A DNA stretch of 64,000 bases from Anabas testudineus (GCF_900324465.2 NC_046622.1:498501-562500); one strand, 5' to 3'; positions 45,225 through 55,683 are shown, counted from the stretch's first letter. Notes: a model not told the origin generated them from the letters alone. Translations and numbers: made by a program.

Positions 45225-46755
45225 GAAACTAATAAAAAATATTTACAAATTTCTAAGGTTTAAAGAAATTAAAAGAGCATCTGTTGTCTTGTTAATAAAA
45301 TACTTAATGACTGCTCAAGGGACCAGGCAGCATGAAGACAGTCTAAAGATTTATTAATTCACTCTAATAATAGGCCTGAAATGTCTGTGACACCAATTTC
45401 AAGTATTAAGTAGTTGGATTATTTACCAGCACATATTAAGCCAAAAACTGAATTTAATCTTCAGCTGTGTGCTTTGAATTCTTGACTAAGGATAAAAGTA
45501 GAAAGGTCAATTGATCACCACTTGTTCTTTAGCTGGCTCAGCTGTTACTGCCTGTTGCCACTGTTACTGTCATCTGGCTTATTCGCTTCATAATAAACCA
45601 ATGGATAAACCAGGTTATAAGTTTAATATTTCATTATTAATATTAAAAATTATTCATCTTCCCTGGTGATTAAAAAAAAGTGTCTAGTTCAGGACATAGC
45701 AGCAACTGAAGCCCAGGGAGCTACGCCAAATTCACAGAATATTAGGTTACAATAGTAACCAATATAATACATACAGTAACTGAAGCTCTACTGGGTCACA
45801 GCGACAGCAGAAAATGTTCTATGCTGCACTGGGCCAGTAAATGAGTGAATAAAACCGTTGGTTTTTAGAGGTTTCCAAACTTCTTCTTGTCATTGTATAT
45901 ATCCCAATATAGTCTCCTAAAATTTACGTTCCTATACAACTAAAGTGCGATTATAAATATATGATTGTAGGCATCTATACTTACTTATACTTTATTGATT
46001 CCCTTGGGGAAATTCGTTTTGGCAGACTGCCAGACTGAGTCGGCACTACTACCCCTAAAGTTAAGTTAAGTTAATTGCAACCGGATTATGTTTTCTGTCA
46101 ACATAATGGTCATATGTTGACAAATACATTGATACAGGCAATTTATTATTGCCCATTGAAATATTCGATCTTGAAACATCCTGTTTTCTCTTGTGCGAAA
46201 ATACCAGATCTTGCAGTTCAAGTCGAGGTATGTGACTCCAGTGTTAGTGAGGTTTTATATGGTTGTGTTCATTCCTAATAGTGAAAAATCTAATAGCGAC
46301 TAAACACACAACATCCTCACTGAAATTCAAACAAAAACATGATTTGTCTCTATCCCTAACCTCAGTACTATTCTTGCTTAAACCCAACTATATGTGGGAA
46401 CCCTGCGCTGTATTTCCCCGCCATCTACCCCAACCATCTCCGTGCAAATCTTCATTCTGTTAAGTATTTCCTGCAGAGCTGCAGGGGTGGAGATGCACTT
46501 GAACTTGATAAGTTCTCTGTCTCCATTTTTAAATGCCTCATGCACTCTCTCAACGCTGTCTCTTAGAGTCTTTATAGCCTCAGGTATCCATTAACTGACT
46601 GTGATGTTGGGAGGTGAGGTGAGACTCACATGGTCAAAGTCCCCCGATATCCAGAATGTTGAGTTTGATTACGTCACGTTACATTACCATTACGGTCGCT
46701 ACAAAAACATAATCACAGTTGCAGTTGTTGTTGTTTAGTTGTTTAGGAACATAAT
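45225..46755. other. intergenic DNA with a short teleost repeat fragment
   Basis: At 45990-46020 TTTATTGATTCCCTTGGGGA plus AAATTCG resembles a repeat end common in fish. The frames at 46075-46594 show no family motif. Nothing else recognised. Confidence 0.4.
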
Positions 46756-47100
46756 TTTTATGGTCGCTTTCACATCTTAATACTTTTGCTTTGGTCTGAA
46801 TCAGTTGATGACTTTGTATCATTGTATCAGTTTCTCTTCGGTTCGGTTTCGTTTCACACTGAGTAAAAATCCAAACGAACCAAAACACGTCACTTCAAAC
46901 TACGTGAGAACATCCTCTCCTCTTATTGGTCAGATTGTTTCTGTTGCGGGAAATAAAAAGTAAATACAGGAAGAAGATAAAGTGTTGTTCTACTGTACGT
47001 TTGTGTGACAGTAGGTATGAGTTCACTATGAAGGTAAAGCAGATCGGTCATTCCGTTGATTATTGTTTTTTACGTTACATCGCTTGCAGAGTCACTAGAC

Positions 47101-47713
47101 TGTCATGGTTTCGGCCCGGCATCAGGCCAAGCTGAGGATTTCCCTCACTGCTCCACCTCACTCTCCCTCTGGACTTCTCCCACCAGCCAGTTCTCTCCCT
47201 CTGCTCTTGCCAATCAGCGGCATATTGGACTCACCTGTGCCCACTTCACACTACATAAGCTCTCCTCAGACCTTCCTCCCCTGTCAGATCGTCGTCATTC
47301 CCCCTCTTGTTTCCAGCGTCGTTTTCCCCAACCTGTCTCCAGCCTGTGGTTCCTTGCCTGTGTTCCTGCCTGTTGTTTCCCTGACTGTTGCCCAACCTTG
47401 CCTGCTCCTGCTCATTCCTCCTCAGCCCTGTCTGCCTCCCCCCCTGGACTCTGGATTTTGGACTCTCTTGACTTGTTTTCCCCTCCTGAATCTTTGGACT
47501 TTGTTACCTGTTTCAGTGAGTGTTTTCCTGCCATCGTGCAGTGGTTTTTGGTTTTGTACTTTGGAGTCTTGTTTTGTTACTTTGTTCCCAGTCGCACTGA
47601 TGGTTTTCTGTTGTTACTTTGTCCTCGTGTTTTCCCTGTTTTTGTATTTTTTTCAGTAATAAATCCTGTTTAAGTTAATTCCTGCCTCGTCCCCCTCCCT
47701 TAAAACTGTGACA
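47101..47713 (+). mobile_element. LTR-like fossil 1 (probably Gypsy-type solo LTR)
   Basis: Starts TGTCATGG and ends CTGTGACA, so it has the TG...CA ends and short inverted repeats of an LTR. It is rich in C/T runs and has an AATAAA signal near 47659. No internal coding region accompanies it. The open frames inside are not genes. Family is inferred from style only. Confidence 0.55.
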
Positions 47714-47742
47714 CAGACCTGTTACAATTCCCCCTGTCGGGT

Positions 47743-48340
47743 TGTTATGTTTTGTTTTGTGTCTCACCCTCCTGCCACACAACCATATATGGACTTCCTC
47801 CACTTTCCACTGAACTCCCTGGACTAATTACTGACTCAGTTCACCTGTGCCCTCCCTCTGCCTTATAAGCACCCCTCAGTCCTCAGTTCATTGCTGGTTT
47901 GTTGATTGTCTTTCATGCTGCACCCTTTTCATGGAATCCACGCCACTGGTTCGTTAGTTTGTTGGTTCGTCAGTTTGTCAAGTTAGTCATTCAGTCATTT
48001 TGGATAACCCTGGACTCTCTGTTTGTTTCAACCTGGACTGCACTTTGTTTGTTTGACCCTGGTTTCTTTTGTGAGTTTGTTTGTGAGTTGCCTGCCTCTT
48101 TGCAGTGTGTTTTTTCGTTGTTACTTTGTCCTGTTAGCTTCGTTTGTTTGTTCCCGTCTGGCCTGCCTTCTGCAGTGAATTTTGTTTGTTACTTTGTGCA
48201 TCTACTTTGTCAGTTTTGTCCACAGTTAGTAAGTAGTTTTTCATTGTTACTTTGTCTAGTTAGCTGCCCTTTTGTTAAATAAACCTCATTTTGGTTCCTA
48301 CCTGTTTGTTCGTCGCCGTCCGTCAGTCCAGGTTGTAACA
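47743..48340 (+). mobile_element. LTR-like fossil 2 (probably Gypsy-type solo LTR)
   Basis: Starts TGTTATG and ends GTTGTAACA, giving perfect 5-bp inverted ends TGTTA/TAACA. An AATAAA lies near 48279. Its sequence differs from the preceding LTR-like block, so the two are not a pair from one element. No internal region is present. Confidence 0.55.
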
Positions 48341-48696
48341 AGACCTGCTGTCTGTGAGGAACTTTACCTCCTCACGTCTCCACGTTTGTCCACCATTAAT
48401 CAGACAGCATGTTTTTGGTGGACAAACAAAAAAGATGAAAATCTACACACTACCCAAAGACCTCAAATCATGCGATTCATAGTACGCATTCTCACCAGGA
48501 GGACCGCACCAGAATTCGCTAGATGATGCGGATCAAGACCACCTCGTTTTTGGGGTCTCTGTGCGGTTGTTTTAGTGCGCACTCGAGTGCGATTACCGTG
48601 TTCACACCGGACAAATCGAACCACACTAAGAGGGAAAACGAGCTTAAGTGCGATTTAATCAAACTAAATCCTGTAGGTGTGAAAGCAACCTAAAAG

Positions 48697-49030
48697 ACAG
48701 TGTTGACATACACAAACAAAACCTCTTGTGACTGCTGGAGAAAGGCAGCATCAGCAGGAGCGCACAGATGAGGAAATGCCTCTTCCCTTGCACCTTCACT
48801 GAAGCAAGGTCCATTTAGCATAGGATGCTGTCACAGATGCATCCTGAGCAACCTTATCAGTGAGCAGCATTCAGGAAGCGCACATCCCTCCGCTATCTGA
48901 GCTTCCTAGACAGGTTCGAGTTTGGGCACATGTACTAAGCAATCATGTCTACTAACAGCAGATGGCATATAGATCATAGTAGATCAACAGTACTTCAGCT
49001 GGTAACATTAATGCTACACTAGTCTGAGCA
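48697..49030. other. intergenic, nothing recognised
   Basis: An unassigned gap between the inverted-repeat element and the OR fragment. Confidence 0.4.
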
Positions 49031-49366
49031 TGATCATGATCACAGTATTGGTCAATTTGGCAGGAAAATTGTCATTCTGTGCTTCAAATGTGATAAACCA
49101 CTGTTTCTGTGAGCACATGGCTTTGGTGGAACTGGCCTGTGGAAGCACCAGCATCAAGAACCTGGTGGGTTTGCTGACTGTGTGGTGATATTCAGTTCTG
49201 TGCTGAGATCTGGAAGATCAGGTATCAAAGCACTTCATACCTGCATCACCCACAATGTGGTCATCAGTGTCAGCACATTTATTGCACTCACTGCTTTCCT
49301 GTCCTATTGCATCAGAAATGGTCTCTTAAGCGGTTTTCTTCAGCGCCATGCACCCATTGTTTCCGC
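49031..49366 (+). pseudogene. odorant receptor pseudogene fragment (TM4/5 to TM7 part)
   Basis: Similarity to the 51992 gene starts abruptly at TGATCATGATCACAGTA (TM4 end) and continues through CASNVINHCFCEHMALVELACGSTSI. At about 49183 a 46-bp deletion joins CTGACTGTGT to GGTGATATTC, shifting the frame and removing TM5. The rest (FSSVLRSGRSGIKALHTCITHNVVI, up to a FLQRHAPIVSACK remnant of TM7) ends near 49366. The 5' two thirds and the NPIIYG motif are absent. It is a remnant of a duplicated gene. Confidence 0.92.
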
Positions 49367-50225
49367 TTGTAAGTAACAAATAAAATGAAATGTCCAGGTT
49401 AGCCAAGAAAACAGGCGATAACCAATATTATGAGAGCTGTGACAGAAAACCCCAAAACAACAGTGACAGCAACACCCTCTCAACATGATCTGCTCGTTAT
49501 CCACACTATAGCCAGCTTATCTGTGAATCATGATGAAGGTCGGTAGATAGGTGGGTGGAGGTAGGGTCATAGATTTATTGACTTTGATTTACTTCAAATC
49601 TGTCCCAGTACTTTAGGAACAGACACTACTAATTGATCAGAAAACACTAATAACAGAAAATGCTCTCTGTATATAAAAATTAGGACTCATTGAGTTTACT
49701 TCTCTACTGTACTTGATTTTCACCTCCCCAAGAGTTGCCCAGGATGAGAGGTGTGTGAATAAGTTGAATGTTCTTAGATTTATTTACAGAGTTCTGCACT
49801 CGGCATGAAATGTCCATAAAAAAACACTATGTTGAAGCATAAGATAGTTAGTAATTTACCTCGACGATGACGTGACAGATAGTAGTAGTATTATTAGTAG
49901 TTATGAGCCATTTGGTTCTTGTTAATCTGGAGCATGAATTAGATGAATATTCTCAGAAGGTCAGTAGGCAGAATCTCATTGTACTGTATGTTGGGTCAAG
50001 CTCGTGTTTTTTACCAGCAATTTCAATTTATAGAATTTTACCCTCTAGAAAAGTAGGGTCTAATGTTTCTGGTGTTGTAGGTGAGGTTGCATGAGATAAA
50101 GGACTTACGGACTTTGTGGGAGCAGTTGCAGAAGATCAAGACCAAGTTGATGCTGTGCTAATTGAAAGGTTTGCGCTTCTGTCTAGGTGAGATTGAAGTA
50201 AAAATGTTCTTCCTTCATTCAAGCA
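49367..50225. other. 3' flank-like and repeat DNA
   Basis: CAAGAGTTGCCCAGGATGAGAGG at 49728-49750 is the 3'-flank motif also seen at 22.87 kb. The part at 49900-50220 may belong to the LINE that follows, but no motif proves it. The frame at 49903-50094 is not supported. Confidence 0.35.
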
Positions 50226-50410
50226 GAGATGGGCAGAAATGTGTGATAAGAGAAGTCATCTAGTGGAAAAGATTGGTCGTGTCATCAGCATAGCAAAGAT
50301 GGACGTTCCTTGAGCCGATGACGGAACATTGGGACATTGTGTAGATGGAGAAGAGAGGAGGGCCAAAAACAGAGCCCTGCAGCACACCTGTGAAGAGGTG
50401 TGGATTTTCA
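50226..50410 (-). mobile_element. LINE reverse transcriptase fragment
   Basis: On the minus strand the text reads TGVLQGSVFGPPLFSIYTMS and then, about 15 codons later, CYADDTTNLFH. These are the [13 protein letters not shown] and YADD motifs of an L2/CR1-type RT with small changes. Only this RT core piece is recognisable. Confidence 0.6.
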
Positions 50411-50575
50411 GTCTGTCATACCTGTCCTGTGACAGTGTTCCTTGAGCCAATAGAAGCATCATAGAGAGGGGATGAATACTAAGTCAGTGGTTAAGCTGAG
50501 ACCGATAGAGGGAGGCTTGTTTGAAGAGAGTCATAGACCGATATCACTAACCTGCAGACTAGAGTCTCTAACTCT
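50411..50575 (+). promoter_or_regulatory. OR upstream module, copy 6 (for the gene at 51992)
   Basis: Contains CTTGAGCCAATAGAAGCATC with a CCAAT box (50441-50460), GATGAATACT in the TATA position, AAGTCAGTGGTTAAGCTGAG (core at 50485), GATAGAGGGAGGCTTGTT, and ACCGATATCACTAACCTGCA. A GGATTTTCAGTCTG element lies just before it (50402-50415). The core is 1507 bp before the ATG. Confidence 0.65.
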
Positions 50576-50689
50576 TAACTAGAGAGACTTAAGACTAATA
50601 CTTGATTTCTTTGAAAAATGTGAAGGTCTTTTTGTTATAAGTTAATAAGTGGATTATTATATGAGTGAATTTGTAATTTAATAATCAGT

Positions 50690-51185
50690 GTATTATTTGA
50701 CTTCAGATTATTTCAGACTTGCCATACTGGTGAAATTAGCCAAACTGGAAACAGGTTTCATCAACTCAGTCTACAGTGTGAAACCAAACTGCTCAAGGAC
50801 AGGTGAGCTGCCTCTGCTCGTCAAGAGGTTTGTATAGGAAGTTTCTTTGCAAACTTTACTTTTTCCATGCTGAATATTTACTGTGGAGGCAGCAGAGTTA
50901 CTGCTGTAACTGTGGTAAAATGTTGTTTCACATGGTTTCTCAACACAGCAGTTGTCAGGTGCTAGGGATCCTTACACCATGATAGAGAAGCCTGTGATAG
51001 AAACAGAGCAACAGGTAGTGTCAGGTGTAAAACTGGAGTAAAGATTGGAGATTGGAGAAGACAGACATTCAAACACTGATCAGGCAGCATCAACACAAGA
51101 TAACACAGTGACTGTTACAACGTTGAGCCTTCTGTTGTCAAAGACACGTTTGTCTTTCTACCAAATATATCCAGAAAATGTATGT
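50690..51185 (+). repeat. duplicated OR leader segment A (partner at 53840-54320)
   Basis: Shares with 53840-54320 a TTCAGATTATTTCAGACTT start, ACTGGAAACAGGTTTCAT, GTGAAACCAAACTGCTCAAG followed by a donor-like ACAG/GTGAG, and a stretch at about 51028-51175 almost identical to 54164-54311. The ACAG/GTGAG after a conserved block suggests a second non-coding exon ending near 50803. The short frames inside (51045-51302 and 54181-54384) are copies of each other and have no motif. Confidence 0.8.
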
Positions 51186-51299
51186 CCACAGTCTTGGACG
51201 AGTCTCTGTTCTCATGTCTCTATTATTTTTCCTGATCTGTACCTTTATATTTTGAGTGCTTCATACTTTTTAATGCACAGAACCACATTTAATAGCAGG

Positions 51300-51952
51300 T
51301 AGTTTAAACAGTACTAAAGTTTTTTGTTTCAAGTTAGCTTTAGGCCAAACTGAGGTTTGTAAAACTTACAAATACTATAGCAAGTGGAAGAACTTGGAGT
51401 TGTATCTGAGACTAGTGGCAGGGCCTTTCTTAAAGTAAATCATTGCACTTATTCACTAAAAAAAAAAAACGAATGAAATTAGTTTATATGAGATAAAATA
51501 TCACATTACTGATTGTTTTAAACTCTTTCAGAACATTTTGTGGTAACGCTTGATCTGTTTTCCCACTGGGCTGTCAGAATTACTGATGTAAAACATAAAT
51601 TCTTAGAAACTGTCATTACGTGTTTACCTATTTCAATCAGTTCTCGATATCATACTGTGACTTGTTTAGATGTCTTGTTTGTTTTTTGACCTCTGTGTTT
51701 ATTGTTTTTGTATGTTTTCCCCCAGTGCAAATGTACAAAATTTGTGATTTTTGTTATATTAATGAAACTGACTTCATAAATTAAATTGTGTTGTTGCCTT
51801 GCATTATTTAGAAATCAGTTAGAGAGATGGCAGCAAGGAGATATTTTCTTTAATGACAATTATATTTTAAGTAATTTTGAACAGTTTCAAAATACTTTAG
51901 AGAAATAATTAGTTCAAAAGTGTAAAATCATTTGATTTCTGTCTGTTTTTAG
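51300..51952. other. putative OR 5' intron region
   Basis: A/T-rich, ending in the acceptor TCTGTTTTTAG at 51952, 39 bp before the ATG of the next gene. The last 30 bases match the corresponding site at 54667-54696. Nothing else recognised. Confidence 0.4.
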
Positions 51953-51991
51953 GCTGATCAAATCAAAAAAAGGTTTTAGCAGGAGACGAGG

Positions 51992-52948
51992 ATGGAGAAC
52001 GTCTCCTCGCACAAACATTTCATCCTCGACGGCTTTAATGAACTCGGAGCACTGAGGCCTTTTCTCTTCATTCCTTACGTCATCATGTTTGTCCTCTCAC
52101 TATCGGCCAACTCCCTGCTGCTGTACGCTGTCATTTCAGAAAGAAGCCTCCACTCACCGATGTACATCCTCATAGCTGGTTTAGCCGCTGTGGATCTGAG
52201 CCTGCCACTGTTCTTTGTCCCCAACATGCTGCTGAGCTTCTTGTTTGACTGGAGGGGAATCTCTCTGACTGGCTGCCTGGTTCAGATGCACTTTCTTCAT
52301 TTTGTTGGAGCTTTTCAGCCCACGTTACTTGTATTGATGGCTCTGGACCGCTACTTTGCCATCTGCACACCACTCTACTACCATGAACATATGTCTCTAC
52401 CAAGATTCCTCAAGTTTATCATCCCACCTGTGGTCAGAAATGTGATCATGATCACAGTAATGGTCAATTTGGCAGGAAAATTGTCATTCTGTGCTTCAAA
52501 TGTGATAAACCACTGTTTCTGTGAGCACATGGCTTTGGTGGAACTGGCCTGTGGAAGCACCAGCATCAACAACCTGGTGGGTTTGCTGACTGTGTGCTTT
52601 ATCCCTGTGGTTGACTTTATTTTTATTGCTGCTTCCTATGTGGTGATATTCAATTCTGTGCTGACGTCTGGAAGATCAGGTATCAAAGCACTTCACACCT
52701 GCATCACCCACATTGTGGTCATGAGTGTCACCCTGACTGTGGCACTAATTGCGTTTCTGTCATACCGAATCAGGAATGAACTTTCTGCCACCAGTCGAGT
52801 TTTCTTCAGCACCATGTACCTGCTGTTCCCGAGCTGTTTCAACCCGATCATCTATGGTGTCAGAACCACAGAGATCCGACAACACATCCTAAAGACGCTG
52901 GCAGCTGTTGGTTTGTCAAAACTCTGTCCCCTTCTTAAGAAAGTATAA
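51992..52948 (+). CDS. odorant receptor, 7TM GPCR (MALDRYFAIC type), array copy 4
   Basis: Intact-looking single-exon OR of 318 residues from MENVSSHKHFILDGFNELGALRPF to TM7 with CFNPIIYGVRTTEIRQHILKTL. It has CLVQM, MALDRYFAICTPLYYHEHM, HCFCEHMALVELACGSTSINN and KALHTCITHIVVM. Oddities: TM3 reads FQPTLLVLMALD where the others read FQSTLLVWMALD, a proline inside TM3. After ILKTL the C-terminus reads AAVGLSKLCPLLKKV instead of TGCCFVKTVSP, because one base is lost in the GGCAGCTGTTGG stretch (about 52905). The frame then runs 4 residues longer. The cytoplasmic tail is thus altered, but the 7TM core is whole. The start is the conserved MENVSS. Possibly functional. Confidence 0.92.
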   Translation: MENVSSHKHFILDGFNELGALRPFLFIPYVIMFVLSLSANSLLLYAVISERSLHSPMYILIAGLAAVDLSLPLFFVPNMLLSFLFDWRGISLTGCLVQMHFLHFVGAFQPTLLVLMALDRYFAICTPLYYHEHMSLPRFLKFIIPPVVRNVIMITVMVNLAGKLSFCASNVINHCFCEHMALVELACGSTSINNLVGLLTVCFIPVVDFIFIAASYVVIFNSVLTSGRSGIKALHTCITHIVVMSVTLTVALIAFLSYRIRNELSATSRVFFSTMYLLFPSCFNPIIYGVRTTEIRQHILKTLAAVGLSKLCPLLKKV

Positions 52949-53084
52949 TACAATCTGTTTTTGAAGCACATTCCTTCTTAATACCAAATGTTCTTGGTAC
53001 AGGAACATTTTAATCTACAAACAAGTTATAAGATTTCTAATGTGAAGACTTTTTTACCTTTTTTGCTAATTGGGTGGAAAAAGT

Positions 53085-53656
53085 CGTGCCTGGTTCCAGT
53101 GAATAAGACGCCACGTCCCAGAGTCCTCAATGACTTCAGACCAGTGGCTCTGACATCACACATTATGAAGGCTTTTGAGAGGCTGATCCTGGAGTCCCTC
53201 CGACCTCTGGTTAAACCCTCACTTGACCCCCTCCAGTTTGCCTATCAACCCCATATTGGAGTGGATGACGCCATCATACACCTGCTCCATCGTACCTTCA
53301 CCCACCTGGACAAGTGAGGATCATGTTTTTTGATTTCTCCAGTGCATTCAACACCCTCCGGCCTGCACTGCTGGGAGAGAAATTAAAAAACATGCAGGTC
53401 AACACTCCCCTGATTTCCTGGATCATGGACTACCTCACCAACCGCCCACAGTACGTCCGCCTGCAGAACTGTGTGTCTGACACTGTGGTCTGTAGCACAG
53501 GTGCTCCACAGGGGACAGTACTGTCCCTATTCCTCATCACCCTGTACACCTCAGACTTCAGGTACAACTCAGAGTCCTGTCATCTTCAGAAGTTCTCTGA
53601 TGACTCTGCAGTTGTAGGATGTGTTCGGGGTGGAGACGTCACAGAGTACCAGGGAG
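53085..53656 (+). mobile_element. Rex1-like LINE reverse transcriptase fragment
   Basis: Two frames cover an RT part: KTPRPRVLNDFRPVALTSHIMKAFERLIL and SLDPLQFAYQP (to 53317), then [45 protein letters not shown] and the catalytic QKFSDDSAVVG (53314-53664). There is one frameshift at about 53316. It is truncated at both ends; its 3' edge abuts OR upstream module copy 7 within a few bases of GTTCCTTGAGCC. Confidence 0.85.
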
Positions 53657-53785
53657 TTCCTTGAGCCAATAGCAGCATCATAGAGATGGCATTAATACTA
53701 AGTCAGTGGTTAAACTGAGACAGATAGAGGGAGGCTTGTTGGAAGAGAGTCATAGACCGATATCACTACACTGCAGACTAGATGT
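53657..53785 (+). promoter_or_regulatory. OR upstream module, copy 7 (for the gene at 54736)
   Basis: Contains CCTTGAGCCAATAGCAGCAT with a CCAAT box, CATTAATACT in the TATA position, AAGTCAGTGGTTAAACTGAG (core at 53704), ATAGAGGGAGGCTTGTTGGA, and CGATATCACTACACTGCAGA. It is the closest relative of copy 6. The core is 1032 bp before the ATG. Confidence 0.65.
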
Positions 53786-53839
53786 GATTCTAGTCTAGAG
53801 ATTTCTTTTCTATTAAATAAATTAATCAGTGGATGAGAT

Positions 53840-54320
53840 TATTTCACTTCAGATTATTTCAGACTTCTTCAGTTTCTTTGCCATACTGGTGATATTAGTC
53901 AAACTGGAAACAGGTTTCATTAACTCAGTCAGCTGGCTGAATCGGTTGATTAATTACAGTTTGTGTTCAGTGTGTTTTCAGTTCCAGAGTGAAACCAAAC
54001 TGCTCAAGGACAGGTGAGTTACTGTACAATGCAACGAAACTGTGGTAAAATGTTGTTTCTAATACACATGGTTTCTCAAGACAGCAGTTGTCAGGTGCTA
54101 GGGATCCTTACACCATGATAGAGAAGCCTGTGATAGAAACAGAGCAACAGGTAGTGTCAGGTGTAAAACTGGAGTAAAGATTGGAGATTGGAGAAGACAG
54201 ACATTCAAACACTGATCAGGCAGCATCAACACAAGATAACACAGTGACTGTTACAACGTTGAGCCTTCTGTTGTCAAAGACACGTTTGTCTTTCTACCAA
54301 ATATATCCAGAATATGTATG
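53840..54320 (+). repeat. duplicated OR leader segment B (partner at 50690-51185)
   Basis: The direct copy of segment A. It differs in an additional CAGCTGGCTGAATCGGTTG stretch (about 53930) and a smaller spacer after GACAGGTGAG (about 54011-54018). This marks the tandem duplication that gave rise to the genes at 51992 and 54736. Confidence 0.8.
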
Positions 54321-54696
54321 TCCACAGTCTTGGACAAGTTATCATGTCACTAAACATGTCACAGCTCTGTCCACATGTAATTGAAGATAGTTATACCTGA
54401 ACATTTATGTGGGAACTAATGATCTGTTTTCCCACTGGGATGTCCAAAGTACAGATAAAACATCAGTTTTTAACAACGGTTCAAATCGTTACTCTTACTG
54501 TGTTCTTGACATTTAATTACGTGCTTTATGTATTTAATATTATTATTGATTTCTCCATATCACAATAATGTGACTGGTACAGATGATACAAGACAAGTTC
54601 CAATTACTTAAATAACTAAAATTTAACCAAGTTATAAGTTTTTTACTGAAACAAGCAGTTGTTAAGTCAAATCATTGGATTTCTGTCTGTTTTTAG
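54321..54696. other. putative OR 5' intron region
   Basis: A/T-rich, ending in the acceptor TCTGTTTTTAG at 54696, 39 bp before the ATG of the next gene. Confidence 0.4.
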
Positions 54697-54735
54697 GCTG
54701 ATCAAATCAAAAAAAGGTTTTAGCTGGAGACGAGG

Positions 54736-55683
54736 ATGGAGAACGTCTCCTCGCACAAACACTTCATCCTCGACGGCTTCAATGAACTCGGAGCACTGAG
54801 GCCTTTTCTCTTCATTCCTTTCTTTAGCATGTTTGTCCTCTCACTATCGGCCAACTCCCTGCTGCTGTACGTTGTCATTTCAGAAAGAAGCCTCCACTCA
54901 TCGATGTACATCCTCATAGCTGGTATGGCTTTTGTGGATCTGAGCCTGCCACTGGTCTTTGTCCCCAACATGCTGCTGAGCTTCTTGTTTGACTGGAGGG
55001 GAATCTCTCTGACTGGCTGCCTGGTTCAGATGCAGTTCTTTCATTTTGTTGGAACTTTTCAGTCCACATTACTGGTGTGGATGGCTCTGGACCGCTACTT
55101 TGCCATCTGCACACCACTCTACTACCATGAACATATGTCTCTACCAAGATTCCTCAAGTTTATCATCCCACCTGTGGTCAGAAATGTGATCATGATTACA
55201 CTGATTGTGAGTTTGGCAGGAAAATTGTCATTCTGTGCTTCAAATGTGATAAACCACTGTTTCTGTGAGCACATGGCTTTGGTGGAACTGGCCTGTGGAA
55301 GCACCAGCATCAACAACCTGGTGGGTTTGCTGAGCTTGTGCCTCATAATTGTAGTTGACTTTATTTTTATTGCTGCTTCTTACGTGGTGATATTCAGCTC
55401 TGTGCTGAGATCTGGAACATCAAGTATCAAAGCACTTCACACCTGCATCACCCACATTGTAGTCATGAGTGTCACTCTTATTGTGGCACTAATTGCTTTC
55501 CTGTCATATCGGATTAGAAACAATCTTCCTGCAGCTGTTCGCGTTTTCTTCAGCACCATGTACCCATTGTTCCCCAGCTGTTTCAACCCAATTATCTACG
55601 GCATCAGAACAACAGAGATCAGACAACACATCCTAAAAACACTGACAGGTTGTTGCTTTGTGAAAACTGTGTCCCCTAACTAA
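54736..55683 (+). CDS. odorant receptor, 7TM GPCR (MALDRYFAIC type), array copy 5
   Basis: Intact single-exon OR of 315 residues. It starts at the conserved MENVSSHKHFILDGFNELGALRPF (sequon N3-V-S). TM2 has LSLPLVFVPNMLLSFLFDW and TM3 has VWMALDRYFAICTPLYYHEHM. HCFCEHMALVELACGSTSINN, KALHTCITHIVVM, and TM7 PSCFNPIIYGIRTTEIRQHILKTLTGCC follow. It lacks the TM3 proline and altered tail of the 51992 copy, so it is the better-preserved member of that duplicate pair. Its TM6-TM7 half (RIRNNLPAAV) matches the 44294 pseudogene more closely than the 51992 gene, suggesting exchange between copies. Expected to be an odorant receptor in sensory neurons. Confidence 0.95.
   Translation: MENVSSHKHFILDGFNELGALRPFLFIPFFSMFVLSLSANSLLLYVVISERSLHSSMYILIAGMAFVDLSLPLVFVPNMLLSFLFDWRGISLTGCLVQMQFFHFVGTFQSTLLVWMALDRYFAICTPLYYHEHMSLPRFLKFIIPPVVRNVIMITLIVSLAGKLSFCASNVINHCFCEHMALVELACGSTSINNLVGLLSLCLIIVVDFIFIAASYVVIFSSVLRSGTSSIKALHTCITHIVVMSVTLIVALIAFLSYRIRNNLPAAVRVFFSTMYPLFPSCFNPIIYGIRTTEIRQHILKTLTGCCFVKTVSPN

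Larger units (their letters stand above)
46756..48696. mobile_element. DNA-transposon-like unit with about 21-bp terminal inverted repeats, split by LTRs
   Basis: The left end (46756-46778, TTTTATGGTCGCTTTCACAT) and the reverse complement of the right end (48674-48695, TTTTAGGTTGCTTTCACACC) match with about three differences and one extra base. Inner flanks at both ends are CGAACC/GGTTCG-rich and speak of the same element. No transposase remains. Two LTR-like blocks occupy the middle. The superfamily is not decided: the target duplication is unclear (TTA at left, TAA at right). Confidence 0.5.

Noticed and set aside
47056-48282. Three long overlapping open frames (205, 184 and 127 codons)
   Set aside because: They lie in pyrimidine-rich LTR-like sequence, use different frames of the same bases and show no domain.
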